The notes under the pieces are model-generated. The model did no database searches. It had not been told where the DNA came from and saw nothing but the letters and a program-made list of their open reading frames with translations. Source: UBA4416 sp020846025 (GTDB lineage: Bacteria; Bacteroidota; Bacteroidia; B-17B0; Aurantibacillaceae). Taken from it: DNA of 64,000 nt. Shown here piece after piece: positions 17,470-25,376 of this stretch; the stretch's first letter is position 1, and every line of letters starts with the position of its first letter. The position numbers and the translations under genes were made by a program. The stretch is from the NCBI GenBank assembly GCA_963169295.1, contig CAUJDD010000083.1:1-64000 (forward strand), written 5' to 3'.

Positions 17470-17733
17470 TTAATTTTCATTTATTCTATAATTTACATCT
17501 AGCCAACTACCTGCGTTTTCACAATCTACCCCTAGGCTTTGCAAATAAGCAGTTGCTTGCCCACTTCTTCCGCCACTAGCACAACATAATAAAATTGGTT
17601 GTTCTAGTTTCTTAATTTCATCAACACGAGATTGAATTTCTTGTAGTGGTATATTGATACTACCTACAACATGACCTCCTCTATACTCATCGCGAGTTCT
17701 TACATCAATAATTGTTATTTTGTTATTTTTCAT
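17470..17733 (-). CDS. Short rhodanese-domain sulfurtransferase (87 residues)
   Basis: A minimal rhodanese, shorter than the usual 100-110 residues because it begins right at the first strand (KITIIDVRTRDEYRGGHVVGS). The active loop is CCASGGRSGQA. It is clearly paralogous to the 104-residue rhodanese encoded next to it. Its start overlaps the end of the DUF6132 gene by 11 bases, which suggests translational coupling. Confidence 0.88.
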   Translation of the reverse strand: MKNNKITIIDVRTRDEYRGGHVVGSINIPLQEIQSRVDEIKKLEQPILLCCASGGRSGQATAYLQSLGVDCENAGSWLDVNYRINEN

Positions 17734-17950
17734 TTTCTTGATTTATTTTTTTTGGTACATCTGATTTAAAACTAGTTAATAATAAAAATCCCATAAATGC
17801 GCCGTACACAGTACTAATATATGGATTTGAAGTAATGGCACATGTTCCACTAGCACATCCTACAAAATAATAATAGGCATATCCTGCAATAGCACCAATA
17901 ACTAATCCGAGTAGCGCTAATTTATATTTTATAATAAATGATTTCATCAA
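17723..17950 (-). CDS. DUF6132-family small membrane protein
   Basis: A 75-residue protein with two transmembrane helices (about 9-29 and 46-62). Between them lies VGCASGTCAITSNPYIST, a conserved-looking cysteine pair in a GCASGxC motif. I recognise the layout as DUF6132, a Bacteroidota family often found beside rhodanese genes. Its gene overlaps the OsmC gene by four bases (ATGA) and the short rhodanese gene by 11. The function is unknown; a membrane-embedded persulfide or metal-binding site is one possibility. Confidence 0.7.
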   Translation of the reverse strand: MMKSFIIKYKLALLGLVIGAIAGYAYYYFVGCASGTCAITSNPYISTVYGAFMGFLLLTSFKSDVPKKINQENEK

Positions 17951-18414
17951 TTAGGTAATGCTATTGTTTGTGTTGAATTATTAAAAATTTCATGTCCATT
18001 ATAGATAACTTGCCAGGTTACAGGCATAATCTTTTTAAACATGTGACTCACACCACATATTTTTTCTTGAGAATTTGTAACTGCTTCTAAAGCTGCTTTT
18101 TCATCTTCACTATTACCTTCTAACTCATACACAATATGAGCTGCTACATATTCAATAGGAGCCTGTTTACTAATTTCTCCGCTTACTTTTAAATTAAAAT
18201 TACGCAATTGCTTACCTTGTTTTCTTAATAAAGCCACCACATCCATACCCGTGCATCCAGAAAGTGCCGTAAGCATAAACGGTTTAGGAATTGAGCCATT
18301 ATCTTCACCTCCTACTCGTTCAGGTGTATCCATAATAATCGTATGACCATTTACTAATGCATTAAATTGCATTTTTCCCATCCATTGTGTTTCAATTTCG
18401 TGTTTCATAATCAT
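17947..18414 (-). CDS. OsmC-family thiol peroxidase-like protein
   Basis: A 155-residue OsmC/Ohr superfamily member. The conserved peroxidatic region is ALSGCTGMDVVALLRKQ and the second cysteine segment is SQEKICGVSHMFKK. OsmC proteins reduce organic hydroperoxides with low-molecular-weight or protein thiols, and some act on persulfides. An ATG two codons inside (MKHEIETQWMG) is also a plausible start. It lies second in the operon, between the DUF2892 and DUF6132 genes. Confidence 0.88.
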   Translation of the reverse strand: MIMKHEIETQWMGKMQFNALVNGHTIIMDTPERVGGEDNGSIPKPFMLTALSGCTGMDVVALLRKQGKQLRNFNLKVSGEISKQAPIEYVAAHIVYELEGNSEDEKAALEAVTNSQEKICGVSHMFKKIMPVTWQVIYNGHEIFNNSTQTIALPN

Positions 18415-18420
18415 TAATTT

Positions 18421-18627
18421 TTAAGATTTATTTTTTCTAGTAGAAATTCCAAAAGGGAGGTACAAAGGACAAAAACTCAACATACTTGTTGCTATAAAAA
18501 CTACAGCTAAAATTCCAAGAGATAAAGCCATAGCTCCAGAAATAACATTTAAAAAATAAAGTATTGCAATTACAAATGCCAGCCCCAATCTTATTATTTT
18601 ATCTAATGTGCCAATATTCTTTTTCAT
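18421..18627 (-). CDS. DUF2892 (YgaP transmembrane-like) inner membrane protein
   Basis: A 68-residue protein with two helices and the family signature NIGTLDKIIRLGLAF near the N-terminus and SFCPLYLPFGIST near the end. In E. coli YgaP this type of domain anchors a rhodanese in the membrane; here it is separate from the rhodaneses but in the same operon. It is the first gene of the eight-gene operon and sits directly downstream of the candidate Crp-type operator. Confidence 0.85.
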   Translation of the reverse strand: MKKNIGTLDKIIRLGLAFVIAILYFLNVISGAMALSLGILAVVFIATSMLSFCPLYLPFGISTRKNKS

Positions 18628-18655
18628 ATAACTTAATCTTATTGTTTATCTTGAT

Positions 18656-18701
18656 ACAAAGATCGGTAAGAAAAAGAATCTAGACAGTAACATTTGTCAC
18701 A
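18656..18701 (-). promoter_or_regulatory. Candidate Crp-type operator and activator-dependent promoter of the sulfur operon
   Basis: At 18686-18701 the plus strand reads AGTAA-N6-TCACA. This matches the Crp/Fnr-type spacing TGTGA-N6-TCACA, with one perfect half site. About 22 bases closer to the operon, 18656-18663 reads GATCTTTG on the minus strand, a one-mismatch -7 element. No -33 element is present at the right distance. The operator centre would fall near -43 from the predicted transcription start, as in class II activation. The link to the neighbouring regulator is inference. Confidence 0.45.
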
Positions 18702-18744
18702 ATCTGTTTTTATTAAATTGAAAGTAGATTAAGAATAACTACTA

Positions 18745-19395
18745 CTATGAAAATATAGTTTTTAAAAGTTTTATCTGATTACGATATAATAACACCATCC
18801 CTTCATTTTCTAGTTTTTTCAATAGCCTTGAAATCACTTCTCGCGATGAGGCCATATCAAGTGCTATTTCTTCGTGCGATAAATTGATGATAGTGCTTCC
18901 AGTTGCTTTTGATTTATCTACAAGATAATTAACTAATCGCTCATCTAATTTTTGAAAGGCTAATTGATCAATGGTGTTTAGCAATTCGTTAAATCGGTTT
19001 CTTACTGTTCGCATCACAAAACTTTTCCAAGTTGGATATTTCATAAGCCATTCATCCATCACCCCTATTGGAATTGCAATAAGTTCAACATCACTCTCGG
19101 CTATTGCTCTCACCTCACTTGGATATTGTTGCATACAACAAGTAAATGTCATGGCGCAACTCTGATGAGCACTTACATAATACAATAATAATTCTTTGCC
19201 ATTTTCATCTACCCTACTTACTTTAAGAACTCCACTAAGTAACAAAGGGATTGTAGTTACTGTTCTACCTATATCAATAATTAGTTCGCCTTCTTTTACA
19301 AAAAGAATTTTGGATTTAGCTTCCATTTCTTTTAATAATTCTGGTTCAAATACAGAAGAAAATTTATCAGCTAAATTATTATTATAAGTTACCAT
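18745..19395 (-). CDS. Crp/Fnr-family transcriptional regulator
   Basis: A 216-residue regulator with an N-terminal cyclic-nucleotide-binding-like beta barrel (about 15-130) and a C-terminal winged HTH (LSHEEIALDMASSREVISRLLKKLE, about 163-188). The barrel contains C80, C86 and C87 in SCAMTFTCCMQ. These could be redox or persulfide-sensing residues instead of a cAMP pocket; the usual cAMP-binding RxS pattern is not evident. It lies immediately upstream of, and on the same strand as, the rhodanese/OsmC operon, and is the obvious candidate regulator. Confidence 0.85.
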   Translation of the reverse strand: MVTYNNNLADKFSSVFEPELLKEMEAKSKILFVKEGELIIDIGRTVTTIPLLLSGVLKVSRVDENGKELLLYYVSAHQSCAMTFTCCMQQYPSEVRAIAESDVELIAIPIGVMDEWLMKYPTWKSFVMRTVRNRFNELLNTIDQLAFQKLDERLVNYLVDKSKATGSTIINLSHEEIALDMASSREVISRLLKKLENEGMVLLYRNQIKLLKTIFS

Positions 19396-19404
19396 GTTGC
19401 TTAA

Positions 19405-19422
19405 GTGAAATTATATTTTCAC
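19405..19422. promoter_or_regulatory. Inverted repeat just upstream of the Crp/Fnr regulator gene
   Basis: GTGAAA (19405-19410) and TTTCAC (19417-19422) form a perfect 6-bp inverted repeat with a 6-base spacer, ending 10 bases before the regulator's ATG. This could be an autoregulatory site. Its half sites differ from those of the candidate operon operator, so the assignment is weak. Confidence 0.25.
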
Positions 19423-19484
19423 AATATAATAAAAATAGCTGTTATTTAAACAGCTTGAAATACAAAACACATCAAACTCATATC

Positions 19485-20099
19485 CTATTCAACTCGTTTA
19501 ATCATGCAACCTATGGCTTTTGTTTCTTGCACACTGGGTTTTTCTTTTTTTAACAAGGCATCAATGGCATTTTTTAAATAGGCTGCTTTAACTTCATTAG
19601 CATCTCTAATATTATCATCTATTGTGCCTTTATACACTAATTCCTTTTGATTAAATAAAAAACATTGAGGCGTTTTTGTGGCTCCAAAAGCATCAGCCAT
19701 TTTAGAAGACACATCAATAATATGTGCACAAGTTATTTTATTTTCTTTTGAGAATTTAATCATCTCATCAAAACTATCATCATCTTTTCTTTGATCCTCG
19801 TTACTATTAACTAATACACAACCAATATTATTTTGAGCACAATAATCGGTTATTAGCTTTATTCTTTCAGCATACATTTTAACATAAGGACACGTATTAG
19901 CCGAAAAAATAACAAGTAATCCTTTAGTAGTCTTAATCTCGTTTAGGGATAATAGTTTCCCTGAAACATCTTTTAACTTATCATTTCCAAGAGGTATTGA
20001 AGTACCAATGGCTATTTCAGGATTTGTCGTCGTATTTATAAACGATAACAAGAAACCACAAATGATTAAAAGTACAACAAAAGAAAAACCTTTTTTCAT
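19485..20099 (-). CDS. Exported peroxiredoxin-like thiol protein (AhpC/TSA-Redoxin fold)
   Basis: A 204-residue protein with an N-terminal hydrophobic signal or anchor (about 5-22). The redoxin fold shows IGTSIPLGNDKLKDVSGKLLSL, the active-site region FSANTCPYVKMY with a single Cys, and DAFGATKTPQCFLFN with a second Cys. This NTCPYVK form occurs in peroxiredoxin-like proteins that lack the typical AhpC motif. It probably reduces peroxides or disulfides in the periplasm. Another Cys lies near the C-terminus (IGCMIKRVE). It lies upstream of the thiol operon on the same strand, separated by the Crp/Fnr gene. Confidence 0.8.
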   Translation of the reverse strand: MKKGFSFVVLLIICGFLLSFINTTTNPEIAIGTSIPLGNDKLKDVSGKLLSLNEIKTTKGLLVIFSANTCPYVKMYAERIKLITDYCAQNNIGCVLVNSNEDQRKDDDSFDEMIKFSKENKITCAHIIDVSSKMADAFGATKTPQCFLFNQKELVYKGTIDDNIRDANEVKAAYLKNAIDALLKKEKPSVQETKAIGCMIKRVE

Positions 20100-20255
20100 T
20101 GTATAAAAAATTAAGAGTTAAAAATAAATAAAACCTTATCATTAGATTAAAGATTCCTCGATATAGAGAGCGATTTTGTCTAAAATAATGCTTTAAAATG
20201 CTGATTTTTAACAATTTGTTAATGAAAATTTCAAAAATACATTCGTTAAATAGTT

Positions 20256-20263
20256 TAAATTTG
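20256..20263 (+). promoter_or_regulatory. Candidate -7 element for the 20362 T9SS gene
   Basis: TAAATTTG matches TAnnTTTG, about 100 bases before the ATG. No -33 element is at the right distance. Nothing else was recognised in the 20100-20361 intergenic stretch. Confidence 0.35.
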
Positions 20264-20361
20264 TAAGTAAGTGAACACCCTACAAGAGTTTTTTACAAAA
20301 TCTATGTAAAAAATATTCCGAAACCACTTAACTAGGAATTTACTCAGAATTTAAGTTGAAA

Positions 20362-21666
20362 ATGTTTTTTTTGAAAACAATTAGAAATATTAAAAGCCGA
20401 AATTTAATACTTAAATTTCTTTTATTTATCTATATTCAAGGACATTCGCAAGTATTAATTACAACAGGTAGTTATACTCAGGATTTTGGGAATACGGATA
20501 TTACAAGTTGGACAAATAACTCAACATTTCTAGGCTGGTACCTCTCAAGCACAACCTCTTTTTATCACCAAAATGTAACTACTTCTCCTGTACCTTCTAA
20601 CAATGGGGGGATATATTCATATGAATGTAATTCAGATAATAACCAAAAGTTAGGTACACGGCCTTCTAATTCTTATCCTGGAAGTGTCGGCACTTATTAT
20701 CATTATGGTGTAAGACTAAAAAACAATTCAGGAAAAACAATATATAGTCTTAAAATTAGTTTTGATGCTTACCAACTTTCACTTGCTGGAAATGCAAACA
20801 TTCAAAACACATTAGATTTCAGTTATCAGGTTTCAGCTTCATCAATTACAAATTTAACTACTGGAAGTTATATAAATGTTCCATCATTACAATATATAGC
20901 ACCTCGAGATACATCAAGCAATTACTCTTCAAATCAGTTATTTGGTTTCCCGTGCACAATTAGTGAAAATAAAACCACATGTCTTTCTGTTTTAATTCCT
21001 AATAATTATGAAATTATGCTACGTTGGTCGGATGTAAACGATTCAAATAACGACCATCATTTAGCCATTGACAATGTAACTATTGATTTTGGTATAGATT
21101 ATAGTGACTGTTCATTATTACTTCCTATAACCCTTGTAGATTTTAAATGTATATCAGAAGAAAAAGGATATAATCTATACTGGGCAACTGCAAGCGAACA
21201 CAACAGTAAAGATTTTGAAATACAGTATTCAACGGATGGTATAATATTTAACACCATTCAAAAAGTTGCAGCTCGTGGCGAATCAAACTCTTTTACAAGT
21301 TATAGTCAATTTATTCATAACAAATTTTCATCTCCTTTAGTTTACTTTCGATTAAAAATCAACGACATCAATGGTATTTATACTTACTCGCCAATAGTTT
21401 ATATTCAAAACGATTTTTTTGCTAACATCAGCATTACCCCTAATCCTGTATCAATAGGTGAAAATGTAAGTGTTTTTATGGATGAAAAAATGGAATATAA
21501 TAATACCGAAATTGCATTATACAATATAGCCGGAGAAAGAATACGACAAGTCAGAGTTGAATCCATACATACAAGTATAGACACAAAAGATTTACCTGCA
21601 GGATTATATCAACTTAATGTAACAAACGCCTATCAAACTAAGAACTTTCGACTTATCATTCAGTAA
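20362..21666 (+). CDS. Secreted protein with T9SS type A sorting domain
   Basis: A 434-residue protein with a signal peptide (hydrophobic LILKFLLFIYI, ending GHSQ). The first half (TGSYTQDFGN...TSWTNNSTFLGWY, and later HHLAIDNVTIDF) has the beta-jelly-roll pattern of carbohydrate-binding or LamG-like modules. The segment SLLLPITLVDFKCISEEKGYNLYWATASEHNSKDFEIQYSTDG is the linker found before many T9SS domains. The sorting domain covers about the last 80 residues (ISITPNPVSIGENV..., GLYQLNV). No catalytic residues are evident. I use the ATG at 20362; a TTG two codons upstream is possible. Confidence 0.82.
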   Translation: MFFLKTIRNIKSRNLILKFLLFIYIQGHSQVLITTGSYTQDFGNTDITSWTNNSTFLGWYLSSTTSFYHQNVTTSPVPSNNGGIYSYECNSDNNQKLGTRPSNSYPGSVGTYYHYGVRLKNNSGKTIYSLKISFDAYQLSLAGNANIQNTLDFSYQVSASSITNLTTGSYINVPSLQYIAPRDTSSNYSSNQLFGFPCTISENKTTCLSVLIPNNYEIMLRWSDVNDSNNDHHLAIDNVTIDFGIDYSDCSLLLPITLVDFKCISEEKGYNLYWATASEHNSKDFEIQYSTDGIIFNTIQKVAARGESNSFTSYSQFIHNKFSSPLVYFRLKINDINGIYTYSPIVYIQNDFFANISITPNPVSIGENVSVFMDEKMEYNNTEIALYNIAGERIRQVRVESIHTSIDTKDLPAGLYQLNVTNAYQTKNFRLIIQ

Positions 21667-21743
21667 GACTATCCTTCTAAAATACATTCATTAAATCTTG
21701 TACTTAAATAAGCAATTCATTAGGAATGTCTTATTATTTTTCG

Positions 21744-21751
21744 TAACTTAG
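21744..21751 (+). promoter_or_regulatory. Possible -7 element for the M43 protease gene
   Basis: TAACTTAG followed by C is one base off TAnnTTTG and lies 23 bases before the ATG at 21775. The same TAnnTTAG(C) variant precedes paaD. Confidence 0.3.
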
Positions 21752-21774
21752 CGTATCTATTAATCCAATTTTAT

Positions 21775-23127
21775 ATGAAAATTTTTTATACTACTTTTAT
21801 ATTAAGTGCTTTCGTAATATTAACATTACAAGCTCAAAACACTGAAACTCCAAAGAGAAAATGCTTATCACCAACTTTTAATTCTAAATACGAAGAAGCG
21901 TTTCAGCAAATGCTTTCAAAACATCAGCAGTTTGCCAATCAAAAAAAGACGAGTACCGTTTATACAATTCCTATTGTATTTCATGTGTTACATAGTGGCG
22001 TAGCTGTTAATTCTCCATCGGCAACAAGTGGGCGTAACTTAAATGCAGCACAAATAAACTCACAGCTTACCATATTAAACGAAGATTATCGTAAGTTAAA
22101 TTCTAACTTTAGTACTTATGTTACTCAGTCGGGCTTTACCTCAATTGCTGCCGACGCAGAAATAAATTTTTGTATGGCTCAAGTTGATCCATCAGGCAAC
22201 GCAATGGCAGAACCTGGCATTGATCGTATTAATGTTTCATCAAAAGGTTGGACATCTTTACCTTATACTATGTCTTATATCGAATCTACAGTTAAACCAA
22301 ACTCAATTTGGGATCCAACAAAATACTTTAATGTATGGATTTTAGAATTTGGTGGTTCTGATATAGGAACACTTGGTTATGCTCAATTTCCAACAGTTGC
22401 GGCTAGCGTAACTCCTATATCTGACATGGCGGGTTATGGTGGAACCGCCAATACAGACGGTGTAGTAATAGATTATCATTATATTGGAAATACAGGAACT
22501 GCTACTGGCTCTGCCCCTTATAACAAAGGTAGAACATTAGTTCACGAAGCTGGGCACTGGCTTGGATTATGGCATATTTGGGGAGATGATGGTTCTTCTT
22601 GCTCTGGGACTGATAACGTAACCGATACACCAAACCAAGCCGATGAAAATTATACTTGTCCTAGTACTAATGGTGCAGTTGTTACTGATGCGTGCACATC
22701 ATCTTCACCTGGAGTCAATTACCAAAACTATATGGATTATAGTGATGATAGATGTATGGCTATGTTTACAGCAGGACAAAAAGCGCGTATGCAAGCAGTA
22801 ATGGCAAATTGCATTCGCCGAAATTCGTTAGCAAGCAGCAACGTGTGTAACGCCGTAGGTATAAAGGAAAACACAATGGATATTCAAGCTGAAATATACC
22901 CAAATCCAGCAAAAGATGAACTAAATATTGATTATTCATTAACCTCATCACAAGACATAAACGTTTCAATTATTAATACACTAGGACAAACACTAAAAGA
23001 ACTTATTATTGAAAAAACAACCAATGGAAATTTAAGAATAGATATTTCATCCATACCATGTGGTGTGTATTTTATTTCCATTAAAACCAATTCAAGTTCT
23101 AAAGTAAACCGCCTTGTAATTGAATAA
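21775..23127 (+). CDS. Secreted M43-family zinc metalloprotease with T9SS sorting domain
   Basis: A 450-residue protease of the pappalysin/cytophagalysin type (MEROPS M43). The signal peptide ends LQAQ. The zinc motif HEAGHWLGLWH spans 257-267, with H257, H261 and H267 as ligands and E258 as the catalytic base. The Met-turn is NYMDYSDDRC near 320. Paired Cys residues around the active site fit the disulfides typical of the family. The C-terminal 80 residues are a T9SS type A domain (EIYPNPAKDEL, GVYFIS). It should be released at or attached to the cell surface and digest extracellular protein. The next gene starts 22 bases after its stop. Confidence 0.93.
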   Translation: MKIFYTTFILSAFVILTLQAQNTETPKRKCLSPTFNSKYEEAFQQMLSKHQQFANQKKTSTVYTIPIVFHVLHSGVAVNSPSATSGRNLNAAQINSQLTILNEDYRKLNSNFSTYVTQSGFTSIAADAEINFCMAQVDPSGNAMAEPGIDRINVSSKGWTSLPYTMSYIESTVKPNSIWDPTKYFNVWILEFGGSDIGTLGYAQFPTVAASVTPISDMAGYGGTANTDGVVIDYHYIGNTGTATGSAPYNKGRTLVHEAGHWLGLWHIWGDDGSSCSGTDNVTDTPNQADENYTCPSTNGAVVTDACTSSSPGVNYQNYMDYSDDRCMAMFTAGQKARMQAVMANCIRRNSLASSNVCNAVGIKENTMDIQAEIYPNPAKDELNIDYSLTSSQDINVSIINTLGQTLKELIIEKTTNGNLRIDISSIPCGVYFISIKTNSSSKVNRLVIE

Positions 23128-23149
23128 TATCATTATTAAAACAACAATT

Positions 23150-24157
23150 ATGAAACTTCAAAACTTACTTATTGTAGTATGCATTTCAAGCAGCATTTAT
23201 GCACAAAAAAAGGTTGATATTAAGTTAGATTTAAGAGATGGTAATTCTATCATAGGAACTACCACTTTAAATGATGTAGTGCTTAAAACTAATTATGGGC
23301 AATTAACGATTCCTATTCAAAACATTAATTCAGTTCAAACTGGTATTGGAAGCAATAAAGCCATTAGTGATAAAGCTAATGGCTATATGAAAATTTTAAA
23401 TAGTAACAATTCCGAAGAACTTAAAAAAGATGCATTTGATAATTTGCTAAAGCTCGATATTTGCGCTATTTCTGCTATAAACGATTATCTTTCAAATCCT
23501 AAAAACATATCTTCTGAACCTGAAATAGCCAGTGAATATACTATTGAAAATGCTTTAAGTGAATTAAAAAGTAAATACTTAGTTAGTGATGAAACCAAAA
23601 CTGAAGATGTGGTTTTAATTGATGGAGAATATAGTATGGGCGGAATATGGACATTTGAGAAACTTGATATTAAAACCGAATATGGTAATTTATCAATTCC
23701 AAAAGATAAAATAAAATCAATGGATATCTCGTTTAGCGAGATGAGTAGCACCGGAGAAATTGTATTAAAAGTTAATGCCAATAAACACATCAGCGGCAAT
23801 AAATCTGGTGGATGGCTCAAAACAAACATTAATTTAAAATCGGGTGCTAAATTCACCATCACTGCAAGTGGCGAAATTACATTAGCTAGTTTAAGCAATC
23901 AGAAATACAAGCCAGATGGCACTTACACAACTGTTGAAGGAACAACTTATCCTGGTTATAGTAACGCAGAAAACAATACGTACCCAATTTACGGAAACTT
24001 AGTTTTCAAAATTGGTGAAAATGGAGAAATGATAAAAGCTGGATCTAAATATAATGGTTCAGCCAAAAGCAATGGAACTTTATACATATCTATTTACGAA
24101 ACTGTATATAACCAAGCCAATACAGGTTCTTATACTGTAAAAATTAACTTGAAATAA
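23150..24157 (+). CDS. Exported protein with duplicated small beta domain and LecA-like C-terminal domain
   Basis: A 335-residue protein with a signal peptide ending SIYAQ. Two copies of a short domain are visible: IKLDLRDGNSIIGTTTLND... with NYGQLTIPIQNINSVQ, and DVVLIDGEYSMGGIWTFE... with EYGNLSIPKDKIKSMD. The last 120 residues (GWLKTNINLKSGAKFTITASGEITL, PIYGNLVFKIGENGEMIKAG, NGTLYISIYET, NTGSYTVKI) follow the strand order of PA-IL (LecA)-like sugar-binding domains. Sugar binding is not proven; the Ca/galactose ligands are not clearly conserved. I use the ATG at 23150 because it begins the signal peptide. It is probably co-transcribed with the M43 protease. Confidence 0.6.
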   Translation: MKLQNLLIVVCISSSIYAQKKVDIKLDLRDGNSIIGTTTLNDVVLKTNYGQLTIPIQNINSVQTGIGSNKAISDKANGYMKILNSNNSEELKKDAFDNLLKLDICAISAINDYLSNPKNISSEPEIASEYTIENALSELKSKYLVSDETKTEDVVLIDGEYSMGGIWTFEKLDIKTEYGNLSIPKDKIKSMDISFSEMSSTGEIVLKVNANKHISGNKSGGWLKTNINLKSGAKFTITASGEITLASLSNQKYKPDGTYTTVEGTTYPGYSNAENNTYPIYGNLVFKIGENGEMIKAGSKYNGSAKSNGTLYISIYETVYNQANTGSYTVKINLK

Positions 24158-24159
24158 AT

Positions 24160-24876
24160 TTACTTTAATTGTCTAAGGTACAATTGAATTGTATTTTCTA
24201 AGCCAAAATAAAGGGCATCACTTATAAGTGCGTGCCCTATTGAAACTTCATCAAGATGTGGAACTTGATTTTTGAAAAAGGCCAAATTTTCGATGCTTAA
24301 ATCGTGCCCTGCATTAATCCCCAATCCTAAACTGTGAGCTAATAACGCCGATTTAATAAATGGTTGTATTATGTCTTCTTTCCTAGTTGCATAAAGTCGA
24401 GCATACTCCTCGGTATAAAGTTCAATTCTATCAGTTCCAGTTTCTTTAGCTCCTTCAACCATTTTTTCGTTAGCATCTACAAATATAGATGTTCTGATTC
24501 CTGCATTCTTAAATGAAGCAATAATATCTTTCAAATAGCTTTTATGGGTTATCGTATCCCAACCATGGTCGGAGGTAAGTTGCCCTGTTGAATCAGGTAC
24601 TAATGTAACTTGATGTGGTTTCACCTCTAATACCAAATCCACAAACTTTTGTTCTTTCGGATTGCCTTCAATATTAAACTCTGTAGTTAGAATTGGTTTC
24701 AAATCATAAACATCTCGATATCGAATATGTCTTTCATCGGGACGAGGATGAACTGTAATACCTTGCGCACCAAAACGCTCCGCATCTTTTGCAACCTGTA
24801 ATAAATTGGGCGTGTTACCACCTCTTGAATTACGAAGCGTGGCAATCTTATTAATATTAACTGATAATTTAGTCAT
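24160..24876 (-). CDS. pdxJ: Pyridoxine 5'-phosphate synthase PdxJ
   Basis: PdxJ condenses 1-deoxyxylulose 5-phosphate with 3-amino-2-oxopropyl phosphate to form pyridoxine 5'-phosphate (DXP-dependent vitamin B6 synthesis). The 238-residue length and motifs fit: LSVNINKIATLRNSRGG, GITVHPRPDERHI, EFNIEGNP, VTLVPDSTGQLTSDHGWD, RIELYTEEYA, LGINAGHDLS and VSIGHALISDAL. The end is two bases from the stop of the convergent LecA-like gene. It follows the DCC-protein gene by nine bases. Confidence 0.97.
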   Translation of the reverse strand: MTKLSVNINKIATLRNSRGGNTPNLLQVAKDAERFGAQGITVHPRPDERHIRYRDVYDLKPILTTEFNIEGNPKEQKFVDLVLEVKPHQVTLVPDSTGQLTSDHGWDTITHKSYLKDIIASFKNAGIRTSIFVDANEKMVEGAKETGTDRIELYTEEYARLYATRKEDIIQPFIKSALLAHSLGLGINAGHDLSIENLAFFKNQVPHLDEVSIGHALISDALYFGLENTIQLYLRQLK

Positions 24877-24885
24877 AATTAAAAA

Positions 24886-25296
24886 TTATAAAAATCGAGT
24901 GTTCAACTGGTTTGTAGGAATTATACATTGCGTTTGTTTTCCAAACCATTTATAACGTCGTTTTGCAACACCGTCATAAATCCAATCGCGTATAAATTTA
25001 GGAATTATTATAAAGGCATATATCAATCTATAAAAACCTTTTAAATTTTTACAAACTTTAAGAATGGCGGTTGATTTTAGATAAACTTTATTAGCATCAA
25101 TCAAGATAACACTATCTGTAACTCTTGTATCAATTTTATAAAAATCTAATATATCCTTTCCGATAGTGGATTGGAGGGAAGCAAAGTAAATATTGTTATT
25201 TCGCTCATGCCTTAAAATAAATTGAACCGATGAATTGCATAAATTACAATAACCATCAATCAATAAAATGGTTTTGTTTATTAATATTTCATTCAT
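24886..25296 (-). CDS. DCC-family (DUF393) thiol-disulfide oxidoreductase-like protein
   Basis: A 136-residue DUF393 protein. The signature DGYCNLCNSSVQFILRHE corresponds to the DxxCxxC motif near the N-terminus, and the following FASLQS is family-typical. Members are predicted thioredoxin-fold proteins but no reaction is established for this one. It is followed nine bases later by pdxJ and separated by about 80 bases from the HmuY lipoprotein gene, so it probably does not belong to the heme locus. Confidence 0.85.
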   Translation of the reverse strand: MNEILINKTILLIDGYCNLCNSSVQFILRHERNNNIYFASLQSTIGKDILDFYKIDTRVTDSVILIDANKVYLKSTAILKVCKNLKGFYRLIYAFIIIPKFIRDWIYDGVAKRRYKWFGKQTQCIIPTNQLNTRFL

Positions 25297-25376
25297 GTGT
25301 CCTTAAGGTAATTTAGAATTTTCCTAATACCCAAAGGTAAATAAAAAGATACAGAATATAATATGATGAAAAGTAA

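Noticed and set aside
23485..23898. Minus-strand reading frame of 137 codons opposite the LecA-like gene
   Set aside because: It mirrors the coding strand of a protein with a signal peptide and repeats; it is low-complexity in hydrophobic residues, as expected for an antisense shadow.
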